64,000 nucleotides of DNA from Paenibacillus sp. JJ-223 (GTDB lineage: Bacteria; Bacillota; Bacilli; Paenibacillales; Paenibacillaceae). Where the stretch lies: the NCBI RefSeq assembly GCF_927798175.1, contig NZ_CAKMMP010000001.1, forward strand, positions 62,001-126,000. The letters are read 5' to 3'. A program made the translations under genes and the position numbers. This document shows, piece after piece, positions 45,439-55,478 of this stretch. The notes beneath the pieces are model-generated. The model had not been told where the DNA came from. It did no database searches and saw only the letters and a program-made list of their open reading frames with translations. Positions within the stretch are counted from its first letter, which is position 1. Each line of letters begins with the position of its first letter.

Positions 45439-46527
45439 ATGGAACTACCGGCTACTCGGCCACAGCGCATTTCGTATTTGGGCTTTTTCCGGGCCTTTGC
45501 GATCATGGCGGTGGTGGCCATTCATGCAACGTCTACGGCGGTCGCGCATTATCCCAAACAGACGTTGGACCACCAGTTTTATTTTTTCTGGAACAGCTTT
45601 TTGCAGTTTGCCGTACCGGCATTCCTGTTTTTATCGTCACTGGTGTTATTCTACAACTATAGCGCACGAACCAATGAGCAGGGCTGGAAGCTGAAGTTTT
45701 ACAAAAAACGTTTGTTATACGTGTTCGTCCCGTATCTCGTCTGGTCCTTCATTTATTTTGTCGTCAAGGAATGGCTTGCCGGCGAACAGCCGCAGGACCA
45801 TTGGCCACGCTTGGCGGAGCAGCTGCTGACAGGACGCGCGCACACCCATTTGTACTTTTTCCTTATTATTTTGCAATTTTACATCGTATTTCCTTGGCTC
45901 CTTGCCTTGACGCGATATCGGTTGGTAAAACGATATTTCCCTTTGTTTTTTGTGGCAGGGCAAGCCGTTTTTTATGCGCTCCATTTGCAATTCCACTTTG
46001 AACGGCTCGGCAGCCTGCTGCCAAGCTACCTGATTGTCATCGGTTTCGGTGCATGGGCTGGCCTGAATTACGAGGCGGCACTGAAGAGGTTGAGGGCATG
46101 GAAAATCGCTCTGCTGCTCGCCCTGATGGCCGGAGGGGCCGTCTTTATCTATGGCGGCGGAATGATCAAAAGCATGTTTGCTTCCGATTCATTCGTGGCT
46201 TATGCGCTATTATTCGTTTTTCGGAATTTGTTTACACTTTCTGCCTGCTTGCTGCTGCTGCTCGTATGCGCATGGATTGAGCGCCGGAAAAGGCCTGCTG
46301 CCAAACGTGTCGCCAAAGTGTTGAATTCCCTGGGTACCGTTTCGTTCGGCGTGTTCCTGATCCATCCGATGATCCTGCTCTTCTGGCGGCGCGAACTTGC
46401 GGCCCTGCTGCTGCAGAACTTCAGTCTCGGCATCGTAATGTCTTATGCGGCTGCGCTGCTTCTATCCTGGATGTTTGCAGTCGGTTTGCGCAAAGTGAAA
46501 TGGGGATGGGTGCTCATTGGACAATGA
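45439..46527 (+). CDS. Acyltransferase family 3 membrane protein
   Basis: The 362-residue protein has about ten membrane helices and the acyltransferase-3 landmarks: YLGFFRAFAIMAVVAIHATS near the start (R-x-hydrophobic-A-I-x-x-V-x-x-H), YFFWNSFLQFAVPAFLFLSS, and FGVFLIHPMILLFW late. Such proteins O-acetylate surface polysaccharides or lipids, as OafA and WecH do. The acceptor here is unknown. The ATG at 45439 follows the GAGG buried in the helix described separately. It is a single gene followed by a terminator. Confidence 0.88.
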   Translation: MELPATRPQRISYLGFFRAFAIMAVVAIHATSTAVAHYPKQTLDHQFYFFWNSFLQFAVPAFLFLSSLVLFYNYSARTNEQGWKLKFYKKRLLYVFVPYLVWSFIYFVVKEWLAGEQPQDHWPRLAEQLLTGRAHTHLYFFLIILQFYIVFPWLLALTRYRLVKRYFPLFFVAGQAVFYALHLQFHFERLGSLLPSYLIVIGFGAWAGLNYEAALKRLRAWKIALLLALMAGGAVFIYGGGMIKSMFASDSFVAYALLFVFRNLFTLSACLLLLLVCAWIERRKRPAAKRVAKVLNSLGTVSFGVFLIHPMILLFWRRELAALLLQNFSLGIVMSYAAALLLSWMFAVGLRKVKWGWVLIGQ

Positions 46528-46557
46528 TGTTCGATGGCTGAGCTTATTCGCAGCAAC

Positions 46558-46610
46558 AAGAGAGATTTCAGACTTCCGGCATGTGCCGAAGGGGCTGAAG
46601 TCTCTTTTTT
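46558..46610 (+). terminator. Terminator after the acyltransferase gene
   Basis: AAGAGAxATTTCAG pairs with CTGAAxTCTCTT, with an inner GGC/GCC stem, followed by TTTTTT. Confidence 0.85.
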
Positions 46611-46724
46611 GGTTTGCAAAAACGTGGACTGAAGTATATCTAATTTTCCTGTTCACATGTAATATGGATGGATATCCAATATATTCTTAGGTGGGATATA
46701 CGAACAAAACGAGGAGTGATCACC

Positions 46725-47285
46725 ATGAAACTGGTTATTATTGTTGGGCCGCAAGCGGTAGGCAAGATGACGGTAGGGCAGGAGCTGGAGAAGATCACCG
46801 GCCTAAAGCTATTTCACAATCACATGACGATCGATTTGGTATCGCCTTATTTCAGTTACGGTACCCCGCAGGGCAAACGGCTCGTCAGCTTGTTCCGCCG
46901 GGAAATTTTCGAAGAGGTATCGAAAAGCGACCTTCCCGGATTAATTTTTACATATGTGTGGGCATTTGATGTGGCCGAGGATGGGGAATACATCCGGCAG
47001 CTTCGTGAAATGTTCGAATCGAGAGGGGCGCAGGTGTGCTACGTGGAGTTGGAGGCCGATCCGGCGGAACGGCTCGCACGCAATCGCAGTCCGCACAGGC
47101 TGCTGCACAAACCAACGAAACGGGATGTGGCATGGTCCGAGCAGGACTTGCTGGAAAGCATGGAAAAGTATCGGCTGAATTCAGAACCAGGTGAAATCAC
47201 GCATCAGCACTATGTTAGAATCAATAATACGAATCTGACTCCGGAGGAGACGGCTCGGCAGATCAAGGAAAGGTTCAATCTGTAA
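46725..47285 (+). CDS. P-loop nucleoside-triphosphatase/kinase-like protein
   Basis: This 186-residue protein begins with a Walker A loop, IIVGPQAVGKMTVGQ. It continues with FHNHMTIDLVSPYF, RREIFEEVSKSDLPGLIFTY and CYVELEADPAERLARN, and has a lid-like RSPHRLLHKPTKRD. The plan is that of small-molecule kinases of the AAA-18/shikimate kinase kind. The substrate is unknown; some relatives are annotated as antibiotic-modifying or nucleotide kinases. ATG at 46725 follows GAGGAG. It stands alone. Confidence 0.8.
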   Translation: MKLVIIVGPQAVGKMTVGQELEKITGLKLFHNHMTIDLVSPYFSYGTPQGKRLVSLFRREIFEEVSKSDLPGLIFTYVWAFDVAEDGEYIRQLREMFESRGAQVCYVELEADPAERLARNRSPHRLLHKPTKRDVAWSEQDLLESMEKYRLNSEPGEITHQHYVRINNTNLTPEETARQIKERFNL

Positions 47286-47770
47286 CCTTTTGTGAAAGAA
47301 AGTATAAATCCATTTCGGATCAAAACACGTTGGTTTCCGGAATTTGAAATTTCCCAACATTTACAAACGATTTATATTTGGCCTCATATAACCACGCATG
47401 TTCACCCGCAGAAAACGGGGCGCATATCGCATCATGACAGTCTGAATATCATATGACGATGCAAGGACTTGCATGAAAACCGGTTTCAGGAGGGAAACTT
47501 AGATCTATAATTGACGAGTACCGAAAAGGAGATTTTTTAATCTTTATCGTTCTCCAAGTAACTATATTGTCTAAATGCAAACGCCATGATTTCCGCCGTG
47601 ATTCATCCCTGCGAATAAAACAAGATTGTTTCAAACCCATTAAAATTACTGTTGTATAATGTAGAAAAATGTAATAACATAATTTCACGCAATAGTTGAC
47701 ATTGAAATGGGCGATGCCATATACCTGACGAAGGTAAGGTTTGCCTTTTTCTGTATATTGGAGTGATAAA
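47286..47770 (+). other. Long non-coding gap before licT copy 2
   Basis: No convincing gene is seen in these 485 bases. TATAAT at 47655-47660 and TTGACA at 47696-47701 are candidate promoter parts. GGTTTGCCTTTTT at 47739-47751 looks like the right arm and T run of a RAT-type terminator, and a degenerate GGGCGATGCC lies before it. If this is a leader like that of licT 1, it has decayed or diverged. Confidence 0.4.
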
Positions 47771-48610
47771 GTGAAAATTGAAAAGGTCCTCAACAATAAT
47801 GCTGTCGTTGCCGTTAAGGACGAGCGGGAAGTCATCGTGATCGGGCGCGGAATCGCATTTCAGAAGCGTGCGGGCGACATGGTTGCCGAAGAGCATATTG
47901 ATAAAATATTCACGCTTCAAAACGAAGACATCCAGGAAAATTTCAAAGCGCTGATCGCAAGCATTCCCTTGGAGTACATGAAGGTATCCGAGGAGATCAT
48001 TAATTATGCCAAATTGAAGCTGGGCAAAAAGCTGAACGAAAGCATTTATCTTCACCTGACCGATCACATTCACTTTGCCATCGAGCGTTACAAAAACAAT
48101 TTGCCTATTCGGAACGGGTTGTTATGGGAAACCAAGCAGCTCTACAAGGACGAATTCGAAGTGGGGCTCGAGGCGCTGAACATGATTTGCGACCAGTTCG
48201 GCATCCTGCTGCCCGAGGACGAAGCCGGATTTATGGCGCTGCATTTTGTAAACGCCGCTCTCAACGAGGAAATGCCCAATATTCGCAGCATGACCCAAGT
48301 GATGCAGGAGATTTTGACGATCATCAAGTATCACTTCAAAATGGACTTTGACGAAAATTCACTGACGTATTATCGCTTCGTCACCCATTTGAAGTTTTTC
48401 TCGCAGCGGTTGGTCAACGGCAAACATTACAAAAACAACAACGATGACGAGTTGTTCGAAATGATCCAGAAGAAATATCCGGAAGCTCACAAATGCTCGC
48501 TCAAAATCAAAAAGTTCATCGAAAACAACTACACGTATCAACTGACCAACGAAGAATTGATGTATCTGTCCATCCACATTGAGCGTGTAGTGCATGCGAC
48601 GACAGAGTAA
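47771..48610 (+). CDS. licT: LicT/BglG-type transcription antiterminator (copy 2)
   Basis: The 279-residue protein has the RNA-binding domain at residues 1-55 (MKIEKVLNNNAVVAVKDERE, VIGRGIAFQKRAGD) and two PTS regulation domains. Conserved His sites are in HLTDHIHFAIERYKNN, GFMALHFVNAAL, FVTHLKFFSQRLV and YLSIHIERVVH. It should control the following RAT-containing leader of EIIBCA copy 2. GTG at 47771 follows GGAG, and the N-terminus then aligns with family members. It is clearly similar in plan to copy 1 but diverged throughout, so the two are old paralogues rather than a recent tandem duplication. Confidence 0.93.
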   Translation: MKIEKVLNNNAVVAVKDEREVIVIGRGIAFQKRAGDMVAEEHIDKIFTLQNEDIQENFKALIASIPLEYMKVSEEIINYAKLKLGKKLNESIYLHLTDHIHFAIERYKNNLPIRNGLLWETKQLYKDEFEVGLEALNMICDQFGILLPEDEAGFMALHFVNAALNEEMPNIRSMTQVMQEILTIIKYHFKMDFDENSLTYYRFVTHLKFFSQRLVNGKHYKNNNDDELFEMIQKKYPEAHKCSLKIKKFIENNYTYQLTNEELMYLSIHIERVVHATTE

Positions 48611-48641
48611 AATAATTTTATTAATTTTAATAATAAAACGC

Positions 48642-48670
48642 TTGCAATTGTAAAACGGATGAGCTATTAT
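48642..48670 (+). promoter_or_regulatory. Promoter of EIIBCA copy 2
   Basis: TTGCAA (48642-48647), 17 bases, TATTAT (48665-48670). The preceding AAAACGCTTGCA is half-like a cre site, so CcpA control is possible. Confidence 0.65.
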
Positions 48671-48699
48671 AATCACATAAAGTAAGCGCATACAACAAA

Positions 48700-48771
48700 C
48701 GGGTTGTAACTGTTCAATCAGGCAACTCCGACCACCTTGAAACGATAAAGATGGGTTGCAACTTACTTTTG
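48700..48771 (+). promoter_or_regulatory. First RAT-like element and weak terminator in the EIIBCA 2 leader
   Basis: 48701-48729 resembles the RAT consensus (GGGTTGTAACTG) and contains ACTGTTCAATCAGGCAA, identical to the RAT before EIIBCA 1. Its partner terminator is weak: GCAACTCC against GGGTTGC (48754-48760), with a broken T run. Confidence 0.65.
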
Positions 48772-48822
48772 AAACAAGATGTGGGGGTTCACAACCAAAT
48801 ATCTATTGTGTACAGCCTTACA

Positions 48823-48927
48823 GGGTTGCAACCGTTAAGGGCAAAACCTGAATTGCTGAATCACACGACCTGTGTTCCGGAGAAATACCGGCGCGCTGCG
48901 TGGATTCAGTAGTTCAGGTTTTCTTTG
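48823..48927 (+). promoter_or_regulatory. Second RAT-like element and strong terminator in the EIIBCA 2 leader
   Basis: 48823-48848 carries GGGTTGCAACCGTTAAGG then GCAAAACC, a RAT a few bases shorter than usual. AAAACCTGAA with CTGAATC pairs with GATTCAG and TTCAGGTTTT (48843-48922), enclosing a further G+C-rich stem. The leader therefore holds two RAT candidates in series. Confidence 0.75.
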
Positions 48928-48966
48928 TTTCACCGCAGAAAGTTCAATCAGAAAGGGAGAATTACA

Positions 48967-50889
48967 ATGAACTACGATCAATTGGCTAAGGACATTCTGT
49001 CCCGCGTTGGTGGTCCCGGAAACGTAAACAGCGTGTTCCATTGCGTAACGAGATTGCGCTTTAAACTGAAAGATGAAGGCGTCGCCAAAACGGAAGAGCT
49101 TAAAAATTTGCCAGGCGTCATCACCGTCATGCAGAGTGGCGGCCAATACCAAGTCGTTATTGGTAATGAAGTGCCTGATGTGTATAAAGCCGTTGTCAAA
49201 GCAGGGAATTTGTCTGCCGAAGGTCAGGTAGATGAAGACAAAGCAGACTCCGGTCCGAAGGGCAACTTGTTTAACCGCTTTATTGACATGATCTCGGGCG
49301 TGTTTACTCCGGTTCTTGGTTTGCTTGCCGCGACCGGGATGATCAAAGGATTTACAGCCATGTTTGTATCGCTGGGATGGGTGGACAATACGTCAGGGAC
49401 GTATGCGCTGTTAAATGCAGTGGGGGATTGCTTGTTCTACTTCTTCCCGATCTTCCTTGGATACACGGCCATCAAAAAGTTCGGAGGAACACCGTTCCTG
49501 GGCATGGCCATCGGTGCTTCGCTGGTCTACCCGACATTGGCGGGCATCAGAGCCGGAGAACCCATGTATACGTTGTTTGCCGGCACCTTGTTCGAATCAC
49601 CTATTCGCATTGAATTTTTAGGTATCCCGGTCATTTTGATGGATTATGCTTCATCGGTTATCCCGATCATCGTAGCCACGTTCTTTGCGGTGAAGATAGA
49701 GCGGTTTTTCAAAAAAGTTATGCCTAAAGTGGTCAGCAACTTCCTGGTTCCGTTTTGCACTTTGCTCGTCATCGTACCACTCACGTTCCTGTTGATCGGT
49801 CCGATCTCTACATGGGCGGGTCAATTGCTGGGAGCGTTCACAACTTGGATTTACGGACTGAGTCCTCTGATTACAGGTCTCGTAATTGGTGGTCTATGGC
49901 AAGTGTTTGTATTGTTCGGACTTCACTGGGGACTCGTTCCTGTGGCCTTCGTGAACTTGGCGAATTTGGGATATGATCCGGTTTTGGCCATGTCTTTCGC
50001 GGCATCCTTTGCTCAGATCGGAGCTGTGCTTGCGGTTATCGTCAAGTCCAAAAGCACCAAACTGAAAACGCTGGGCGCTCCGGCCTTTATATCGGGTATT
50101 TTCGGAGTAACTGAACCGGCTATTTACGGCGTGACGCTCCCATTGAAAAAACCGTTCATCATGAGTTGTATCGCGGCGGCCATCGGAGGCGGCATTCTCG
50201 GATATGTGGGCACAAAAGGGTACATCATCGGTGGTCTGGGCATTTTCGGATATCCGAGCTACGTTAACCCCGAAACAGGCATGGACGCTATATTCTTCTG
50301 GACGATTGCGGCTACGCTGATTGCATTCATCCTGGGCTTCATTCTCGTCTATGTGACTGGATTCAAAGAACCGGAAGAGAAGAAGGCAGAAGCGGCGCCT
50401 GCGCCAAAAACAGAATTGGAACCAAACCCGAACCAAAAATTCGAAATCGCAAGCCCGATGGCTGGCGAAGTGGTCGAGCTGAAAGAGATCAACGATGTGA
50501 CGTTTGCCGGAGAGCATATGGGTAAAGGCATTGCGATTCGTCCAACAAGCGGCCGTGTCGTATCCCCTGTTAATGGTGTAGTACAGACAGTATATCGCAC
50601 GAAACATGCGATCGGACTGGTCAGCGACGACGGCGTGGAAATGCTCATTCATATCGGCCAAGATACTGTTCAACTGAAAGGCCAGCATTTCACGCCGCAT
50701 GTGAAAGATGGGGACCGCGTCAACGTTGGTGATCTGATCATGGAATTCGATTTGCAGGCGATCAAGGATGCAGGGTATGAAACGGTAACGCCGATTATCG
50801 TTGCGAACACGTCCGCTTATCTGGATGTCGTAGGGACCAAACACGCCACCGTGAACGAAAAAGAAAAACTGCTTACGGTTTTGGGTTAA
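48967..50889 (+). CDS. bglP: Beta-glucoside-specific PTS transporter EIIBCA (copy 2)
   Basis: The 640-residue protein has EIIB with phospho-Cys26 in VFHCVTRLRFKL, the EIIC membrane domain (VLGLLAATGMIKGFTAMF, LHWGLVPVAFVNLANLG, GVTEPAIYGVTL) and EIIA with active His562 in LIHIGQDTVQL. Layout matches copy 1, but sequence differs throughout, so specificity may differ (for example salicin or arbutin versus cellobiose or gentiobiose). ATG at 48967 follows AAAGGGAG. It is preceded by a two-RAT leader and followed by its own GH1 enzyme. Confidence 0.95.
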   Translation: MNYDQLAKDILSRVGGPGNVNSVFHCVTRLRFKLKDEGVAKTEELKNLPGVITVMQSGGQYQVVIGNEVPDVYKAVVKAGNLSAEGQVDEDKADSGPKGNLFNRFIDMISGVFTPVLGLLAATGMIKGFTAMFVSLGWVDNTSGTYALLNAVGDCLFYFFPIFLGYTAIKKFGGTPFLGMAIGASLVYPTLAGIRAGEPMYTLFAGTLFESPIRIEFLGIPVILMDYASSVIPIIVATFFAVKIERFFKKVMPKVVSNFLVPFCTLLVIVPLTFLLIGPISTWAGQLLGAFTTWIYGLSPLITGLVIGGLWQVFVLFGLHWGLVPVAFVNLANLGYDPVLAMSFAASFAQIGAVLAVIVKSKSTKLKTLGAPAFISGIFGVTEPAIYGVTLPLKKPFIMSCIAAAIGGGILGYVGTKGYIIGGLGIFGYPSYVNPETGMDAIFFWTIAATLIAFILGFILVYVTGFKEPEEKKAEAAPAPKTELEPNPNQKFEIASPMAGEVVELKEINDVTFAGEHMGKGIAIRPTSGRVVSPVNGVVQTVYRTKHAIGLVSDDGVEMLIHIGQDTVQLKGQHFTPHVKDGDRVNVGDLIMEFDLQAIKDAGYETVTPIIVANTSAYLDVVGTKHATVNEKEKLLTVLG

Positions 50890-50938
50890 CTTCCCCGAAT
50901 CAATGATTTTCAGATGACTTGATTTCAAGTTTGGATAG

Positions 50939-52399
<1,461 letters not shown>

Positions 52400-52419
52400 T
52401 CGTACAGAAGCTTGCTTTG

Positions 52420-52465
52420 AAAAAGGAAAGCCGACTTCCCTTCGCAGGAATCGGCTTTCCTTTTT
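52420..52465. terminator. Terminator after bgl module 2
   Basis: A 15-base perfect repeat (AAAAAGGAAAGCCGA / TCGGCTTTCCTTTTT) with a 16-base loop; one of the strongest in the window. Confidence 0.93.
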
Positions 52466-52590
52466 ATCGTATTGCTGGTTCGGCCGTATTTCTTATAAGA
52501 TGGAAAGGGAATGGAAGACGCTGATCGCAATGCTCGCTTCCTGCCGATCCGGGGGCGGCAAGCCCAAACCAAGAGATAAGGAATGAGGAG

Positions 52591-53115
52591 ATGGCCATAC
52601 CGCTTCAAGCCATGCCGAAAGTCATGGCGATTCAGGAACATCAGGTGGACGCAGCCGTCCGGTTTGCGATGAAGGTGCGGCGCGAAGTATTCCCGATGCT
52701 GAATCACGAAACGCTGCCGACGGACTTGCTGCATTTCCATGCGCATTACATGCATTCGGATCAAAGCAAGTTTCTGGTCGCAGTAACCGAGAACAACGAG
52801 ATTATTGGCTCCATAGGGATTGTGCCGTACGACGGGCGCATCGAAGAAATCAAAGGACGGTATCCCGAAGGGGCGGCCGCCGAAGTGGTGAAATGCTACG
52901 TGGATGCGGAATACCGCAGACACGGCATCGGTTCGTTGCTTGCCAGCGCATTGAAGGATGCCGTGCGGGAAATGGCGTACAATACGCTGTATTTGCATAC
53001 TCATCGCTTCCTTCCGGGGGCCGTGGATTTTTGGATGCGGCAAGGATTTGCGATCGTTACCGAGCAGTATGACGAGTGGCAAACGGTGCATATGGAGAAT
53101 CTGCAGGCATTCTAA
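52591..53115 (+). CDS. GNAT-family N-acetyltransferase
   Basis: The 174-residue product has the acetyl-CoA site of GNAT enzymes: VVKCYVDAEYRRHGIGSLLA (motif A, with R-R-H-G-I-G) and the following LYLHTHRFLPGAVDFWMRQG (motif B). The acceptor is unknown. ATG at 52591 is used with AAGGA eight bases upstream. It is a single gene between a bgl terminator and a convergent serine hydrolase gene. Confidence 0.87.
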   Translation: MAIPLQAMPKVMAIQEHQVDAAVRFAMKVRREVFPMLNHETLPTDLLHFHAHYMHSDQSKFLVAVTENNEIIGSIGIVPYDGRIEEIKGRYPEGAAAEVVKCYVDAEYRRHGIGSLLASALKDAVREMAYNTLYLHTHRFLPGAVDFWMRQGFAIVTEQYDEWQTVHMENLQAF

Positions 53116-53208
53116 GGGAACGTTTCTGGACGTGGAATCCATTGTTTTTCACAACAAAACGATTTTGAGCTATCGTCTGCTGGACGAAGCGGACAGAACC
53201 CGGCAAAA

Positions 53209-53249
53209 AGACAAAGGCGGTTTCGCATGATGCGAAGCCGCCTTTGTCT
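53209..53249 (-). terminator. Terminator of the large serine hydrolase gene
   Basis: AGACAAAGGCGG / CCGCCTTTGTCT with an inner TTCGCA/TGCGAA stem. On the minus strand the stem is followed by TTTTTG, so it serves the gene ending at 53278. Confidence 0.85.
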
Positions 53250-53277
53250 ATGTTTATGGAGAACGAGCCTCCATGAG

Positions 53278-55185
53278 TCAACTATAATGTAGAGGAAGCA
53301 TGTTCCAATAAAAAAGAAAAGCAACGGTGAGCAAGCTGAGGCCGGCGATCAGGCATGAAGTCAAGGAGGGCACGATCCGATTGCGAATGTGCGGTTGCAG
53401 AGGCCTGAGCTTCATGACGGCGATATACCAAGCACGAACCAGCCCGATGAAGGGCAAGGCCGAGAAACACCAAACATACCACCAGGGATAACCGTGAATC
53501 ATTGCTTCCGAATTGCCATACAACAATTGCCCGGACAAGTAACAGGTAAATATGGCAGCAATCCATGTAGATGAACAGGCCGAGGCAGGGCCGAATCGTT
53601 TGGGCGAAATAACACGCAGCAGACAGCGGACGACCCCGATGACGAATAAAAGCACCCATGACACCGCAATCGTAACATATATGGCTAATGATGTGGCAGG
53701 ATGGCGCCACCAGGGAGGTTTTTCAGCCAAGGTAACTCCCTGAGTAAAACTCATACTCCATTCATCGCGACCCTGCTTAAACGAAACGGTATTGTCGCTT
53801 TCTTGTTCCCGAAACAGTCCGGTGCCTATGGGCTCATAGATGCGACTTTCCTTCTCCCCCGGCCCATCCGGAAAGATCCCATGGATAACAAGGTGGTTCT
53901 CCGATGCGCTCACTTCGTAGTCCCTTGTCCCAAGCCACCGCAGCCACTTGCCCCAGCCATGCAAAGGTCCAAGCGTCAACGTATAGGTCCGGGCATATTG
54001 CTGCAGCTGGGAAGAAACCGGCGTTTGATTCACTTTAAGCTCTTGTCTTGCTTCAGGAAGAAGCTGAACGATGGAGGATATGATCGAATCGTGCAATTTC
54101 CCGCCTTGCGACGGTGCGTTGCTAATGACGAATATGCCCAGCTTGCGGGAAGGCACGAGCACCATTTTGGCCGAAAAACCGTTAATATCGCCAGTATGGG
54201 ACAACGTCAACAGCCCGCTTCGCAGCCGTGTACGGAAAAAACCGTACCCTACGCCTTCCAGGTCGGGATGCTCGGCAAAGTGGCGTGCCTGCATTTGCCG
54301 CACCGTGTCGGCATGAAGGAGACGTTTCCCGCGAAACATGCCGTCATTTAATTGCGCAATCATGTAATGCGCCCATTCCACCGGCACCATGCTTACGCCT
54401 CCGGCACCCGGCATGTTGACGTATGAGTGGGGGAGAGGGACATAGGATCCGTCCTCAAACGTGTACGAACGGGCCATGTCCGGTGATAGAGGGGCTGAAA
54501 TGCCAGCACTCGGCATATCCAGCGGCTCGAAAATATACCGGGACATATAATCATCGATCGGTTTTCCCGACACATCCTCCAGCAGACTGGCGATTAGGCC
54601 ATAATTGGCATTGTTATAGGCAAATGCTTCGCCGGGTAGACGAACAGGCGGCTGCTCGTCGAAATAATGCTTCATGAATGTCCTAAGCTCCACGGCTTTG
54701 GAGGGAGAGGCGGCCTCTACGCCGTACATGGCATCATCCAGACCTGCAGTATGTGTGAGCAAGTGATGCAGTGTGATGGGCTGCTGCTGGAACATCGGGA
54801 CATGGAAGGATGAGAGGTAACTGTTCACGTCTTGATCCAGCGATACCTTTCCCTGTTCTTCCAATTGCATAATGGCTGTTGCCGTGAGGCTTTTGCTTAG
54901 CGATCCGACCGGCAGAATCGTTCGTTCCGGGTCCATCGGTACGCCATGTTCAACATCCGCGAATCCGTATCCTTTCTGGAAAATGATCCGGTCTTGCAGC
55001 GTGACAACGACGGCGACGCCAGGAATGGACTCGCGCGCCAGTGCCTTTTCCACGGCCGAATCGGCCGCCTGCTGCAACTCATGCGGGCGAATCGCTTCTT
55101 GGGCTGCGGCCTGATCCGGGAAGTATCCCGTTCCCATGATCGTCATGAGCAAGGCCAGCAATATAGAAGACCATCGGTGTTTCAT
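53278..55185 (-). CDS. Exported serine hydrolase (class C beta-lactamase-like) with a C-terminal membrane domain
   Basis: This 635-residue protein has a signal peptide (MKHRWSSILLALLMTIMGTG, cleavage near QAAAQ), then a penicillin-binding/class C domain on the outside: SLSK (Ser95, Lys98), HHLLTHTAG, YNN in FAYNNANYGL and SHTGD as the third motif. After about residue 480 come four or five membrane helices (AIYVTIAVSWVLLFVIGVV, and later ones), so the hydrolase is tied to the outer face of the membrane. Relatives may process peptides or D-amino acid esters of the wall. It is divergent from a two-component system across 293 bases that contain repeat copy B, so that system may control it. Confidence 0.88.
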   Translation of the reverse strand: MKHRWSSILLALLMTIMGTGYFPDQAAAQEAIRPHELQQAADSAVEKALARESIPGVAVVVTLQDRIIFQKGYGFADVEHGVPMDPERTILPVGSLSKSLTATAIMQLEEQGKVSLDQDVNSYLSSFHVPMFQQQPITLHHLLTHTAGLDDAMYGVEAASPSKAVELRTFMKHYFDEQPPVRLPGEAFAYNNANYGLIASLLEDVSGKPIDDYMSRYIFEPLDMPSAGISAPLSPDMARSYTFEDGSYVPLPHSYVNMPGAGGVSMVPVEWAHYMIAQLNDGMFRGKRLLHADTVRQMQARHFAEHPDLEGVGYGFFRTRLRSGLLTLSHTGDINGFSAKMVLVPSRKLGIFVISNAPSQGGKLHDSIISSIVQLLPEARQELKVNQTPVSSQLQQYARTYTLTLGPLHGWGKWLRWLGTRDYEVSASENHLVIHGIFPDGPGEKESRIYEPIGTGLFREQESDNTVSFKQGRDEWSMSFTQGVTLAEKPPWWRHPATSLAIYVTIAVSWVLLFVIGVVRCLLRVISPKRFGPASACSSTWIAAIFTCYLSGQLLYGNSEAMIHGYPWWYVWCFSALPFIGLVRAWYIAVMKLRPLQPHIRNRIVPSLTSCLIAGLSLLTVAFLFYWNMLPLHYS

Positions 55186-55217
55186 GTGTTATGTGCCTCC
55201 TCAAGCAGAATAAGTTC

Positions 55218-55346
55218 CTATATAAACCGCCAAAAACATCCAAACGTTAACGGAGAAGGCAGGAACCAATCTGGGGATAACAGCGATCGGAAGATGGTAC
55301 TGCACTTGCAGTGCCCTAGTGTGATTGATTCGTGCGGTTTATATCG
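55218..55346. repeat. Repeat family copy B (complete, 129 bases)
   Basis: Ends are inverted: CTATATAAACCGC on the left and GCGGTTTATATCG on the right (12 of 13 bases match as inverted repeats). The interior holds GGGGATAACAGCGATCG, a small ACTGC/GCAGT hairpin and TGTGATTGATT, all shared with copy A at 9254-9330. Copy C at 11214-11257 keeps only the ends. The form fits a miniature inverted-repeat element or a structured RNA. It lies between the serine hydrolase and the response-regulator genes. Confidence 0.7.
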
Positions 55347-55478
55347 TTGGACCCATTGTAATGCCGGATTCTTTCATGGGTCTGTCACGAATCATAAATT
55401 AACCTTACAAAATACGCCAAGAGAGGATGAGCATGATACACTGGGATTATGTACAAATGATGGAAGAGGGAGATTGGC

